Source of the DNA: Siderastrea radians
Lineage: Eukaryota > Cnidaria > Anthozoa > Scleractinia > Rhizangiidae
NCBI GenBank assembly: GCA_964017195.1
Contig: OZ024892.1
Location: forward strand, 4,322,366-4,386,365
Length of the DNA: 64,000 nt
Reading direction: 5' to 3'
The position numbers were made by a program, and so were the translations under genes. This document shows positions 41,870 through 53,399 of the stretch, one piece after another. Every line of letters begins with the position of its first letter. Position 1 is the stretch's first letter. Below the pieces are notes generated by a model. That model was not told where the DNA came from, made no database searches, and saw only the letters and a list, made by a program, of their open reading frames with translations.

Positions 41870-43940
41870 AGTCATGGACGAGGTTCTTTAGCAGTCGAAT
41901 AGTGTGTAAGCTTACTAATTTGAAAAGTCTAATTGAGCAAGAAATCAACCTTAAAAAAACTTGACCTTGTTTTTAGCGCGCGGCATATATGCGTAAAAAT
42001 TAGCTTAAATCTTTTTACAGAGTGCGACTGCTTATTTATTAAGGAAGACACAGAGCAAATCAACTGTACTGATGCTATTAAACGGTCTTGGACAAAGTAG
42101 AGCGGTCATTTATTTATGAAACGTGCCTGAGCAGGCGTTGTGTTATGTTCGCTGTGTTTTCTCCACCACTACGTCGGTAAATATTTTACTACGGTATAAG
42201 TTTTGTACGGAAAGCTCGTTTGCCGAAATACTAAAACACTACATAGAATAAACACAAAAAAATGACTTAGGTACAATTTATTAACGAGTATCACAGGTCT
42301 TTAAATAATTCAACTCAATGAATCAAGGCAAACTGAACAGCCACTTTTTAGTACAGCTAGAAACATTAAAAATCTATCACAATCAAGGATGGACGATTTC
42401 TTACACAGACAATCAAAGTTGAGAGTGAAAACAATTTAATACTAGAGAAAGACCTTTTACCTACACTCGACGAGGTTTATCAGTCTTGCCAGCTGCAAAC
42501 TTTCAAACAAATACGAAAGCTACGATGTCTTGCAAAAATAAACAGGATCGCTGTTCTCGTTGTTTTTGTCATTCTGTCCGGTCGCTGCAACAGTTTTTGC
42601 ACCACTTAATTCAAGAATCCAATCTACCATTCACTTTTCAGCTACAGTGAGATTATCGGCTCCAGTTCAACAAAATAAGCTTAAGCTTAAATTCTGTCTT
42701 CTGTTCCATCAAACTCGCACATGGCTCCGCGGAGTGAACGGATTTTTAAAACAAAGCCGCTTATTTTAACTTCTACGGCTGCACTGGAAAGACTGCCAGC
42801 TTCCATCCTCTTTAGACAATGTTGAGAACAATTTTCAAGCCATCAGTGTCCATGAACCATACTTTAGAGCTGGAAATTAGAGGAATTAATCCAAAAATTG
42901 TACTCCTTCTTCAACCGTCGCGTCGTTTATCTTGCAGCAGGTATTCATTCAGCTTTCTCAAGAACCGCTGCAACATATCACAAGGTTTTGGCGCCTTTTT
43001 CGTTTTAATCATGTGATCGACACCAGTTAGCTTTTTGCGTCTTCTCTAACATGAATTTGAATTTGACTGTATTTCGATTCTTTGTTAGCTTGCATCGCCC
43101 ATTTTCAGATTTCTTTCCCATTGTCCGTCTCTGACGTGATCGAAAACGTCCAGCAAAAGCATTCTAAGTATTTTTATTTCCTGTTTTGACACTTCTTTCT
43201 CGTAGACTTCCGGTAAAAAACAGTAGCCAATCAGATTTCGATTCGCCAGCATTTTGACATTGATTATCCCAGAGGTATTGCATCCTTGGTGCTGACCAAA
43301 AGGAATGCAGCCTCTGGGAACGAGATTGGGGCCCCGACATGGGCCCCTGTCCATGTACCACACCTTGCTTCCGAACATTATCGGATACCCAGGCGGCAGT
43401 TATAGTCGGGAGAGGGTAAGTCGAAACGGGGGGGGGGGGGGGGGGGCAATCGTCTTTCCCCATCGACTTTACTTCGCCGATTTTTTCCCGCCCGTTATGA
43501 CTTTCCCTTGCCCCATTGTCAGCGTTCTGCCCCTAGGTCTCCAAAGATAGTTTCAGTAGGTAATGCTGCACAGACTGTCCACGAACAAGGAACTGCGTAA
43601 TCAATTTGCGATCAGAATAGCCTTCCAGATGACATTAGTCCAGCTTCGACCAGACTGAAACGCGAATTAATTATGTTTCCTTCGTGTTCTGATCTTATTA
43701 GATCTCTTAATACTTCGTTAGTTATTCTATATACTAATCTCATAACCAAATTTGTGTCTTTTTTGTATTTCAGTTCAGAAATTTTCTGCTTTAATTTTTT
43801 GGAAAATAATTTTATTCGCTTATATTTTCTTTGTATACACAAGTAGTAATATGCACATTTCAACTATAAAAGTCAAGCGCTAAGAAAACTGTCCAAACGA
43901 ATGCGTTAATACATAGCCACCAGAGAATCTCGTTAACTTT
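41870..43940. other. Intergenic, no supported gene
   Basis: No frame with protein character. A long poly-G tract is at 43429-43446, and a GGGAACGAGATTGGGG stretch near 43315-43332 recalls the hairpin repeat family of 23449. Confidence 0.5.
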
Positions 43941-43951
43941 GACACCTTTTT

Positions 43952-45233
43952 ATGAATAGTCCCATTGATATCAAATGCCGGTCAGCGAACATTAGAGGCT
44001 TAAACAAATCACTAAAACGTCGTACCGTCTTCAGGTGGCTACATCATCAAAACTGCTCTTTTGTTTTCTTACAAGAAACCTATAGCTCAAAAGAATATGA
44101 AAATATTTGGCAAACGGAATGGGCGGCGGGGTCTTTTTTAGCCACGGCACAAATCATAGTAAGAGCACCATGATCCTTATCAATCCTAAAATAAAGTGCA
44201 AAGTCGAGAAGAAAATTTGTGACAAAAATGGCAGATATATTATGTTACATATAGCGCTCGCGGACACTCAAGTTGCACTTGTGAACATCTACGCTCCAAA
44301 CGACGTAAATCAACAGGTCTCTTTTTTCAAAGAGCTTCAAGAACAGCTCCAAGAATTCGCCGAAGAAAATATCATAATAGGTGTCGATTTTAGTTGCACA
44401 TTATCGGAAAAAGACAAAACAGGAGGTAATCCAAGCAACCGAAAGCATGCAGTAGTCAAAGAAATCAAGAAACTTTGCAACCTTTACGATTTAAATGATA
44501 TTTGGCGTTCTCTTAACCCAAGTGCAGAAGAATTTACGTGGAGAAATAAATCGTTTAAAATTCAATGCCGCCTTGACTTCTTTCTGATTTCCAAAAAACT
44601 GAACGATTTAACTAACAAATGCAAAATCGTATACGCACTCGAAACAGATCATTCAGCAATACTGATACATATAAAATTCGATGAACTAAGGCATGAAAGA
44701 GGAGAGGTCCCGGCTTCTGGAACTTTAACCAATCGCTTCTTAAAGATGAAATTCATGTCACAAATTCGCATGCGGAAATACCTACCTTTAAACAAAAATA
44801 TAGTGACGTGGAGGACTTAAGCCTCAAAAAAGATGGAAATAAGGGGTTTTACAATTAAATATTCTAAAAACAAAGTAAAGAAAAGAAAATCTGCAGAAAT
44901 TTACTTTCAAAATCAAATCGACGAACTCTACAAAAAAGTTGAAAAACATCCTAGCAACAAGCAAATTATTAACGAAATCTATTATGCCAGATCCCGGTTA
45001 AAAAACATCATGCAACCTAAGACGAAAGGTAGGATTCTTAGAAGCAAAGTCAGATGGCATGAGCACGGGGAACGAAACACAAGATACTTTTATAGCTTAG
45101 AAAAACGCAACTATGAAAAAAAGACAACCACAAAATTGAAACTTGCAGATGGCAGTTTTACCTACGACCAATCTTAAATCTTACAGGAACAAATGCGCTT
45201 TTATAGAATTCTTTATACATCAAATAAGCACAG
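43952..45233 (+). mobile_element. Second L1/Tx1-type LINE, 5' part (endonuclease)
   Basis: Starts MNSPIDIKCRSANIRGLNKS and LKRRTVFRWLHHQN, then FLQETYSS. A frameshift near 44120 moves to the frame at 44107: GGVFFSHGTNHSKSTMILIN, VNIYAPNDVNQQ, IGVDFSCTLSEK (catalytic N of DFN replaced by S), CRLDFFLISKK and ETDHSAILI. A further shift near 44710 leads to 44833-45174 (RSKVRWHEHGERNTRYFYSL). A stop at 45175 and the phrase RILYTSNKHS end just before a DIRS element begins at 45234. It is older and more broken than the LINE at 17874. Confidence 0.88.
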
Positions 45234-45305
45234 TAGACCATTTTCACTGTCAATACAACCACTGACTGCCTTTGCGATACCAAGTTATGGGAAGCGAGAT
45301 TTTGC
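45234..45305 (+). repeat. DIRS left terminal inverted repeat
   Basis: Seventy-two bases from TAGACCATTTTC to GCGAGATTTTGC, complementary to 50092-50163 with a single C/T difference (near 45290). Confidence 0.95.
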
Positions 45306-46075
45306 AAAAGCAGGAGGTCGTAAGACAGAGATGGGAGAAAACAGAATGCGTCGCCGAAGGGGAGGTGGGAGGGTCAAAAAATTGTTCACTGGTCCAGCGC
45401 GGCGTTACTTGGCGAAAGAGGCCGAAAACCCAGGTTAGTTTGCTTAAATAGACACACGGAATCCCTAGAGACACGTGTATCACTGGCTCTGAATGCCCAG
45501 AGGAATTATAAAGACACCAGCGTAACGCGCAGGCTAAATCCGTGGTTAATTTGACAGTGAAAATATGGTTATTTATGCTTGACATTTAAAGAATCACTTG
45601 CCGAGTTTTCGTGCAAATCTGACGGTTAGAAGTATTATCGATTTCAGCTTTTCTGAGACCAACTCCCGCAAAACTTAACTTACATGCAAATACGTCACAC
45701 AGAGCCCCCCACGGGAGTTGATTTGACCGCTTTTAAGCTTCCCGCGAGTGTTCTAATGAATTCATAACTCCACCTCCATAAACAATACAGCGCAAGCCAT
45801 GGTAATTAAGCATTGTATTGCGGTGTGAGTCAGTAAAGTGTGACAAACTGATAACACCAGAATTCCAGTTTTAAGCTGTACTGGGCGCTTGTTTATTTAT
45901 GATCACACGATAAAGAAAGTAAAGCTTGTTTATTTCACTTTTCTCTTTGTCTTCCTGCATTGATAAGACTATTTTGGTAAACTGAAGTCCTGAGGACTTT
46001 ACTTTAGCGGTGCTAAGGGAGCGAGCGTAATATACAATAACGGCGATCCGCTACATAAAATGACGCGAACCGGTC

Positions 46076-46380
46076 TAGTCGTCGCGCGTGGCTAATTCTT
46101 CGCGCTGAAATGATTCGCGATGCGCGATGAAGCTCGCTAGACACAAACAGGCCTGTAGACAAACAGGCCAAATTTATTTTTGCAAAGCGCGAGTCAAATT
46201 TTTTTATCACCCTTTTAAGTCGCGCGTGGCTATACTTTCGCGCTTCAAGCTCGCTAGTCAACATACATACCAACAGCCCAGTTTTTTTTTTGCGAATACA
46301 ATTCCTGCAAAGCGCGAGAAATAACTTTTGGCACTTCTCTCGTGGCGGGCAAGTAATGCTTCGCGCTCGTCTCAACCGCT
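46076..46380. repeat. Degenerate tandem repeat in DIRS 5' region
   Basis: Three imperfect units carry TCGCGCGTGGCTA, TTCGCGCT, AGCTCGCTAG and GCAAAGCGCGAG in the same order (about 46077-46190, 46215-46320, 46338-46375). This GC-motif array lies where a gag gene would be expected. Confidence 0.55.
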
Positions 46381-46704
46381 TTAAAACCGCTTGGTTTGCA
46401 TAAACTATTTCAGATAAGGTTTAGACAGTCCATGAAGTCAGATTAAATTTGCTCACGAACTCTTTGACGAATCTCTCTATTCAAAAGGTTTGAATAGAGA
46501 GCGCGGCCTAATTAGGGCCCAATTGTTCACTTTATCGAACCTTGAAATTTGCTTCACACTTCCAACCGTTTGATTGACTGCAGTGGAATCACGAAGAGAC
46601 GCGAGGTATTCCCAAAGCCCTAGTCTGCTGACCAATCACGGCCGACTAGTTCTGAACATGCAAATTATTACGCCGCGCGTCCTGAAATCGGGCGCTGTAA
46701 GTAC

Positions 46705-47725
46705 ATGTCGCAACAGACAATAGCATTCTGGGCGATGAGAAGTTTATCTCTGGAAACCTGTCAGTGTCTTCCTCACTGGAAATTAGTTCTTAAAGATTAC
46801 CCAAAGGCTTCGGAAATTTTTCGCTATGTTTCAGAAGGCGTTAAAGTGCAAGAGTTTTTTGTTCCATTCAAGGGCACTTCGAGGTCGCTCTTACAACGCT
46901 GATGTACCCCCGCGTATGCTGTTTCCTAACTCCTCTTTGTGTAATAATTTCCGCGACTTTGTTGCGCAAACCATTTTGGAAAGAGTGGCAAATGGTTCGC
47001 TCCTTGTTTGGGGTGAGGTTGGTAAAGTAGACCCCCCTCATCTAGTTATGCCCATTACGGTGGAGCCAAGCAAGCCTCGCATGTGCCACGATGAGAGGTT
47101 CCTTAATTGTTGGATTAAAGACTGTCCATTTTCCCTAGACTACATCACGGATCTCCCTCGCTCTGTTAGTGCTGGTCATTACCAAACCACGTTTGACGAC
47201 AAGAGTGGATATGATCACGTTCGTTTACACCCTTCTAGTTCTACCTTTTTTGGGCTCGAATGGGAAGGTTGGTATTTTGTATTTACCACCTTGCCATTTG
47301 GATGGAAGGCAAGCGCATATCTCTACCATTCCATCGGTTTGGCGGTAACTTGCTATGTCCGATCACTCGGTGTGCCGTGCTCGCAGTATATTGACGATAG
47401 GCATAGTGGCCAATTAAGACTACCGCCTAGTGGTACGCCCTCCTCTTTTTCGGGATTTCAACTGGCGGAAAGGGCAGCATTTATTGCTTGTTCCACCTTT
47501 GTCTTGTTGGGTTACTTCATTGGAATTAAAAAGAGCTGCCTGATTCCCTCTATTGCTGTCAAATTCCTCGGCTACATTTGCGATTCGGAGAAACAAGCTT
47601 TTCTGCTCCCGTAAGACAAACGCGTCAAGTTTGCAGCCTTAAGAGAGAATATATTGAGTCATAAGACTGTCTCTTTAAAGAATCTTCAAAAGTTTGCTGG
47701 GAAGACCACTTGAAAGTCTGTTGTC
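46705..47725 (+). pseudogene. DIRS reverse transcriptase
   Basis: Begins in the 46705 frame (DYPKASEIFRYVSEGVKVQE) and moves to the 46826 frame. There the RT reads CNNFRDFVAQTILERVANGS, PHLVMPITVEPSKPRMCHDE, TTFDDKSGYDHVRL (motif A, catalytic Asp), FTTLPFGWKASAYLYH (motif B) and CSQYIDDRHSG (YIDD active site). Then follow FKLGYFIG-type thumb residues (LLGYFIGIKKSCLIP) and, after a stop at 47612, LRENILSHKTVSLKNLQKFA with a further stop. FTTLPFGWK…YIDDR is the DIRS/Ngaro type of RT. The break in front of the RNase H region suggests a deletion of several hundred bases. Confidence 0.88.
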
Positions 47726-47797
47726 AAGCACTCATAATGCTAGGATTGACGCCTTTGTCGACAACAAGTCTCGAAGTCCTCGGCAATATCAGACATC

Positions 47798-48370
47798 TTG
47801 AAGGATATTTTCTCCTTCACTATGTCCCGAAACTTGCCCTTAAACCTCATGTATGTGCCTTCCAAAGATAATCCAGCAGATGCTCCTTCCCGGAGCCTGT
47901 CTGATCTTGATTGTTCTCTTAGCCTTGCCGCCTGGCATAAAGTGGACACAGCTTTTGGCCCTCACACTATTGACTTGATGGCTCTCCCGTTTAATGTTCA
48001 GGCTGATCGCGCCGGTCGTCCTCTTCGTTTCTTTGCACCGCCCCCTTGTCCTCAAGCTGCTGGTATAAATGTTTTCGCCCAAGATATTCCTCCTGATGAG
48101 AATGCATATGTCTTTCCTCCGTTCGTCCTTATTGGCCCGCTCCTTAAGTACTTAAGTACTCAAGGATGTGCCTTTTCCATCGTGGTCCCTGATCTTTGCC
48201 CAAGAAAGTTTTGGTGGCCTCTGGTTCAACGAAGTGCCTCGAGTTCTTTCAAATTGGGATCCAAAGGAGACTCCAGTATTTTGCTGTTCCCGGCCAAGCC
48301 TGGTCTTTCCATGTGGGAACCTCGTCCTTTGCAGTGGGATCTTTGGGTATTTCGAATCCCGTCCGTTTGA
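47798..48370 (+). pseudogene. DIRS RNase H end and linker block
   Basis: MSRNLPLNLMYVPSKDNPAD-APSRSLSDLD is the end of the DIRS RNase H domain (…NPADxxSR). It is followed by the conserved block HTIDLMALPFNVQADRAGRP, LRFFAPPPCPQAAGINVFAQ, FPPFVLIGPLLKYL and VVPDLCPRKFWWPLV, which in DIRS elements lies between RNase H and the recombinase. The frame ends at 48370. The upstream RNase H catalytic part is missing. Confidence 0.82.
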
Positions 48371-48575
48371 GAGCATCATCGTTCCTCCAAGGACGCTACG
48401 TAACTTTTCTTTTGTTTGCTCTTAAGTCGTTTAGACTCTGTTATTATCCCGGCTTTTGTCGCTCGTTTGTATTATGTTATTCTTCTGAATAAAGGCTGTT
48501 TATATTATCTTTAAGTAGTCCTTATTATCTGATTTAGTCTTCTGTCAGCCACGCGTCGCTCCTAATTCTCCCCTG

Positions 48576-49950
48576 TTGTCTTTTTTCCTATTTCAGTTTC
48601 TCCCGGAGGTCCCTAGACTTTGGAAACCCGCGGTGCAGTGTCCCGAGTGCTGTTCCCCTAACGACGCAAGTTTTCGATTTTGCCAAAATTGTGGTTTCTA
48701 TCGTGCACCGGAGAATATTGAGGACCCCCCTCAAAGGGTCTCACTATCCCTCTCTTCTATCGTTTCGCGCCTAGCGACTCTGCAGTCTGTTAGAAATAGT
48801 AAACCGTACCAAACGCAGAAGAACAAGCTTCAGCAAGAACTCGAGCGATTTCTATATTCTTTACCTACCCCCAAATCAGTGTATGCAGCTTCTCCTCAAG
48901 ATATCACCAGGTTTTTAGTATGGAAAGATCATAAAGGTAAAACGAAAATTCACATTCCAGCTTGCAATTTGTTCGGAACCAAACAAGTAGATTGTTGCGC
49001 GTGTCCCACCACGTTGGCAGCAGGGACTGTCGACAATCTTATTGGTAAATTGCGTTCCTTGTTTGTCGAACTGGGACGAGGGAGAGAACGGAACGAGCTC
49101 TTAGGTATCGGTAATCCAGCTTCACATCCTTATGTCAAGCAGTACTTAACGTCGATCCGCGAGGAACAAGCGCAGGCAAGGGTCACCCCTAGGCAAGCCA
49201 CACCGTTCTTCTTTGACAAGCTAAAACGACTCTGCTTATACCTTAGAGATCACACTTTCGCTGGTCAAATCTCACCTACGCAGCGTTACCTTTTCGCGAG
49301 AGATTTAGCATTCTTCTGCCTGGACTTTTTTGCCGGTGAAAGGGCATCAGACTTAGGGAGAATTTTTACAAGAGAGATTATGGCTCTTCCTGACGGTGAT
49401 GGTTTTCTTTTTCATCACACTTTTGGCAAAACCCTTCGGGGTAAGGATGCTAACACGTTTATGATTAAGAAGTGTCGCGATCCCGTGTTTTGTCCTGTGG
49501 TCAACTTACGTTTGTACGTCAACCTTTGTGACCTCATGTCCATATATCTAAGAGACGGCCATCTCTTCCGATCCACCGACAAGAAAGGCGCCGTTTCGGG
49601 CAAACCGTTCATCGGCTCAGCAATTGCTAATCACCTGTCTCTCCATTTGGCTTCGCTCGGAATCCACTATCAATGGTGAAACCATGCACAGTTTCCGTAG
49701 CGGGTGTTCCATAACCATGTCTCTCATAGGCGTTTCCCCAGAAGATATAGCTAGGCATGTTGGATGAAAATCCCTCCAGACTGCCGAATACTACACGCAA
49801 ACCGGGAAAGTCATCAAGATGTCCCACGCAGCATCTGCCTTAGCTGACAGCACTTCGGTGGCTGGGACTGATCCTTCTGCAGCAGTCTCAGTGGCAGAAC
49901 TGTTCCGCGTAAAAAACGAATTGCGGGGTTTTACTCTTGCTTTTCCTTAG
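48576..49950 (+). pseudogene. DIRS tyrosine recombinase with zinc ribbon
   Basis: Near the N-terminus (residues about 20-40) CPECCSPNDASFRFCQNCGF is a CxxC…CxxC zinc ribbon. The core has the expected catalytic positions: FFAGERASDLGRI (first Arg), then after a +1 shift near 49668 MHSFRSGCS (HxxR), IARHVG (second His) and AEYYTQTGK (Tyr nucleophile). A TGA at 49765-49767 replaces the Trp/Arg expected after ARHVG. The frame finishes RVKNELRGFTLAFP at TAG 49948-49950. It would integrate the circular or linear cDNA by site recombination; the frameshift and stop disable it. Confidence 0.88.
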
Positions 49951-50091
49951 TTATGTATATGTTTCAGTACAGTGCTAGTCTTGTAAAAGGGAATTATTTA
50001 TTTTCTGAGTTTTGGAGAGAGTATCTTAAATGTTTGTTTGGATCTCTCTAGCTTTGTCCTGTTTCGATTGTTTTTAGAGCTAAAGTCGGTG

Positions 50092-50163
50092 GCAAAATCT
50101 CGCTTCCCATAACTTAGTATCGCAAAGGCAGTCAGTGGTTGTATTGACAGTGAAAATGGTCTA
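50092..50163 (-). repeat. DIRS right terminal inverted repeat
   Basis: The inverted partner of 45234-45305, from GCAAAATCTCGC to GAAAATGGTCTA. LINE sequence resumes directly after it. Confidence 0.95.
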
Positions 50164-52490
50164 CAATTTTAAATGATCCTCCCCAAATTTTCACAGAAAA
50201 CATCCTTCCTTTAGAGAATGACGATATGTTGTCGTGTGAAGGAAAAGTGACGCAAGAGGAATGTTTAAAAGCGTTAAACGAGTTCAAAAACGAAAAATCG
50301 CCGGGTACAGATGGGTTACAAGCAGAATTTTATAAACACTTCTGGAAGGAACTGCATGCCGATATGTTACACAGTTTTAATTATGCCTACGATAGCGGGA
50401 AACTGTCGATTTCCCAAAGACGGAGAATCTTAACGCTCATTCCGAAACCGAACAAAGATACAACTGTACTCGACAACCTCAGGCCAATATCACTTCTTAA
50501 TACTGATGATAAAATTTTAACTAAAGTCATTGCAAAACGGCTAGAAAAAATTCTTCCAAAAATAATTAACCCCGATCAGACCGGTTATATTCAAAAACCG
50601 ACACATTGGTGAAAATGTTCGTTTAATTTCCGACGTCATGATGTACACAGAAGAGGACAACATGCCCGGAATCGCTCCTATCTTTTTATAGACTTTGGGA
50701 AAGTTTTCAATACTATTGAATGGGACTTCATCAACAACTGCCTACAAAAATTCAATTTCGGACCCGACATTCAAAACTGGGTCAAAATTTTATATAACAA
50801 TGTTTCCAGTTGCGTTCTAAAAAATGGATTTGCGTCGGAATTGCCCTTTGTCCGGACTATTATTCGTAATTGGCATAGAAATAGTTGCGAGGGCAATTAA
50901 AAATGGTCCCGCCATAAAAGGTATTAATGTAGGTGAGAAAGAAATTAAGGTCTCTTTATATGCAGATGATACTACTGTTTTCGTTCGTGACCTTGATTCT
51001 GTCGTCCACCTGCTAATTCTTCTTGATAAGTTCAAAAATCTTTCTGGCTTAGAAAGTAACGCTACAAAGCCTGAGGGAATGTAGCTTGGTTGCTGGAAAA
51101 ATAAGCCCGAAACGTCCTTCGGCTTTCGCTGGCCTCGGGACCCAATAAAAGCTCTTGGCATCTTCTTTTCTTATGACACAAATAAAACCAACGAGTTAAA
51201 TTTTGCAGAGAAAATCCGAAATTTAGAAAATAAACATTGTTAAAACTTTCGGACTTTCCAAATTAATCTACAATGCGTCTGTTCTTGTTATCCCAGAGAA
51301 TTTTTTCAAGGAAATCGAGAAACTAATTTCCAACTTTATTTGGGATGGAAAACCCGCAAAAATAAAAAAAATGAACTATAAATGGTGAAAGAAAACATGG
51401 CGGACTCAAGATGACCGTCTTTGACATGGGATAACGCGTTTGCAAACCAGGACTGACGCATCCTGGGAGATCATCCCTGAGGTCGCGTTGGAAAATTATG
51501 GAGGACTGTCTTTTCTGACACACTGCAACTACGATATTGATTCTCTGCAATTTAACCACCTCCCGAGCTTCTATCGTGAAGTCTTGAAACATTGGCAAAG
51601 CACAAAACAGGCCTTTCAAAAAGATACATCTCTCCACAACGAAATAATTTGGAACAACTGCAACATAAAAATTGATGGTAAAGCACCCTATTATAAATTG
51701 TTTTTTGAGAAAAATATTATGCGTATTGAAGATCTCCTTCACAACGACGGTAAGTTCCTTTCTTTTAATCAATTTTCCGAAAAATTTCATCTTGAAACGC
51801 CTTTCACTTTTTATCTCGGATTAATCAATGCCATTCCGACTAACTGGAAATTAGCAATAAAAAGAACGCCCCGGCAAACGTCGGAAAACGAAAATAACAT
51901 AAACATAATCTTCAATAAAAACGTCTACTCTGTTGAAAAAACGTCTTTTTACCCCCCGCCGCGGAAAGCAAAATTTTAAGGCACGATTTTACCCGAGAAA
52001 ACATAAACAGAGTTTATGAAAAAATGACATAAAGATATCAATGTTTCAATATAAGGTTATTCACAATATTCTTCCAACAAACGTTAGTCTATTTAAAGCC
52101 AAAATATCCAATAATGACATACGCCCTCAATGCCTCACTGACAGGCATTCTTTAGATCACATGTTTTTCCATTGCTCTTTAACTTTATCTTTTTGGAGTT
52201 TATTTCAAAACTGGTGGGTAATTAGTAAAACCAAAGAAAACATTACATTATCAAACAGCATGATTCTATATGGAATTTTTGATAAGAGGAAGCACATGTA
52301 ATCTTTAAACTACGCGCGTCTTATCATGCTTATCGCGAAGTACTCCAACAGTAACTGCTTACAGGATGAAAAACTCTATTTCGACAGTTTTCTATCACTC
52401 TTAATGGAAAAAGTAAATATACAAAGAGAAATTGCTATTCAAAATAACAAACGTACTACGTTTAATGAAATATATGGAAATCTTTTGTAA
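50164..52490 (+). mobile_element. Second L1/Tx1-type LINE, 3' part (reverse transcriptase)
   Basis: Continues the LINE interrupted at 45233. 50226-50607 reads EKSPGTDGLQAEFYKHFWKE, LIPKPNKD and NLRPISLLNTDDKILTKVIA, then shifts. FNTIEWDF (motif A, first Asp region degraded) is followed at 50820-50850 by a deletion of about ten residues that removes GVRQG before CPLSGLLF. SLYADDTTVFVRD keeps the YADD site. Later segments (51440-51979, 52041-52301) hold the C-terminal region, including CHSL…-type finger remnants (QCLTDRHSLDHMFFHC). The protein ends NNKRTTFNEIYGNLL at TAA 52488-52490. Several shifts and stops: an old copy. Confidence 0.88.
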
Positions 52491-52800
52491 GTTTTCTTAT
52501 GTTTTTTTCCTTTCAAATTAATTTTTCTTCTTTTTTTATTTTATTTTATTTTATTTACCGTGTGTATATTCTTTAAATACTAATTTTGTTGTTCCTTTGT
52601 TTTTGGCAATTTTAGTATGTAATAAGTTTATACTATGTACGTAAAATCAATTGTAATTCACATATATACATTGTAATATCATGTAAAACTGACGCCTCTG
52701 TTATACGTACATTGTATAGGTAACTGTTCCTTTTTCGTGTAATTACTAATACTTAATAAAATATTAATTGAATTATTAAAAAATTATATTTATAATATGT
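52491..52800 (+). other. LINE 3' untranslated region and AT-rich tail
   Basis: T-rich sequence with ATTTTATTTTATTTTATT near 52540, then an A/T-rich end around 52760-52795 (AATAAAATATTAATTG, AAAAAATTATATTTATAAT). The exact 3' end and a target duplication could not be fixed. Confidence 0.5.
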
Positions 52801-53072
52801 AGTCCTTCTTATCATAGTTATTGGTTGGTTGATTATTATTTGAAAACGACCAGTGCTCGCATAAATTTAAGGTGTCACGATATACACTTCAAAAAAGGCC
52901 GATTTTTAACATTTCAGTACTGTAAATTCAGAAAGCATCTGAGAATTGGTTTGAATTCAACCAATTTTTGAATTGTTTAATCAGTTGTTTTCTTTTTCTC
53001 TGCTATGAAAAACGTTTATCGGTCGCCACTGATCTTTAAGAGGGCGTAAAAAAAGTTAGCCACAGTGATTGG

Positions 53073-53190
53073 CAGGAAATTGGCAGCCTTATTGCGCTTC
53101 GAGTCATTGGCAGCCACGTTGCGCTTCCCACTATTGACTGCCGCGTTGCGCTTTCCGCCATTGGCTGCCGCGTTGTGCTTCCCGCCAAAA
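53073..53190. repeat. 27-bp minisatellite, about four units
   Basis: Units of the type ATTGGCTGCCGCGTTGCGCT TCCCGCC repeat about four times with changes; the minus-strand translation is a KRNAAANGG-like nine-residue repeat, which is a consequence of the DNA repeat. Confidence 0.75.
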
Positions 53191-53392
53191 TGGTGAAGTT
53201 GCGGGAAACTTTGAATTTTGCAATGTTTCATATTTTGGAATTTGGGAAATTTTTTTGCCAAAGAAAAGGCTTTTTACAAAAAACAAGCGTTTTCGGCAAG
53301 AGCTTGAAAAGCTCCATGAAACACTTGATTCGTGAAGTGAGACGAACCATCTCTGCAGCCGAGAGGCCAAAACAAGAAAGACATTCAAAGGT
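53190..53392 (+). CDS. Weak candidate first exon
   Basis: ATG at 53190 opens MVKLRETLNFAMFHILEFGK and continues to RPKQERHSK, followed by AAAG and GTAAAGTAAG as a possible donor. No domain is recognised and no downstream exon was found; it could equally be non-coding. Confidence 0.22.
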
Positions 53393-53399
53393 AAAGTAA

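Larger units (their letters stand above)
45234..50163 (+). mobile_element. DIRS-type tyrosine-recombinase retrotransposon inserted in the LINE
   Basis: Two 72-bp terminal inverted repeats (45234-45305 and 50092-50163, one mismatch, outer end TAGACCATTTTCACTGTCAA) bound a 4930-bp element. Inside, on the plus strand and in the usual DIRS order, are a reverse transcriptase (46705-47725), an RNase H end with the DIRS linker block (47798-48370) and a tyrosine recombinase (48576-49950). Outside the repeats the LINE protein is interrupted between RILYTSNKHS and the segment resuming at about 50164, so the insertion point is exact. No target-site duplication is seen, as expected for recombinase-mediated integration. 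No gag frame was found between 45306 and 46700. Stops, frameshifts and an RNase H deletion make it inactive. Confidence 0.9.

Noticed and set aside
43429..43446. Poly-G tract considered as an element end
   Set aside because: No inverted partner or duplicated target was found nearby.
45250..45585. A 111-codon minus-strand frame at the DIRS left end
   Set aside because: It runs against the element's coding strand and through the terminal repeat; no gag or other domain seen.
53016..53261. A repeated KRNAAANGG peptide on the minus strand
   Set aside because: It is the translation of a 27-bp minisatellite, not evidence of a protein.
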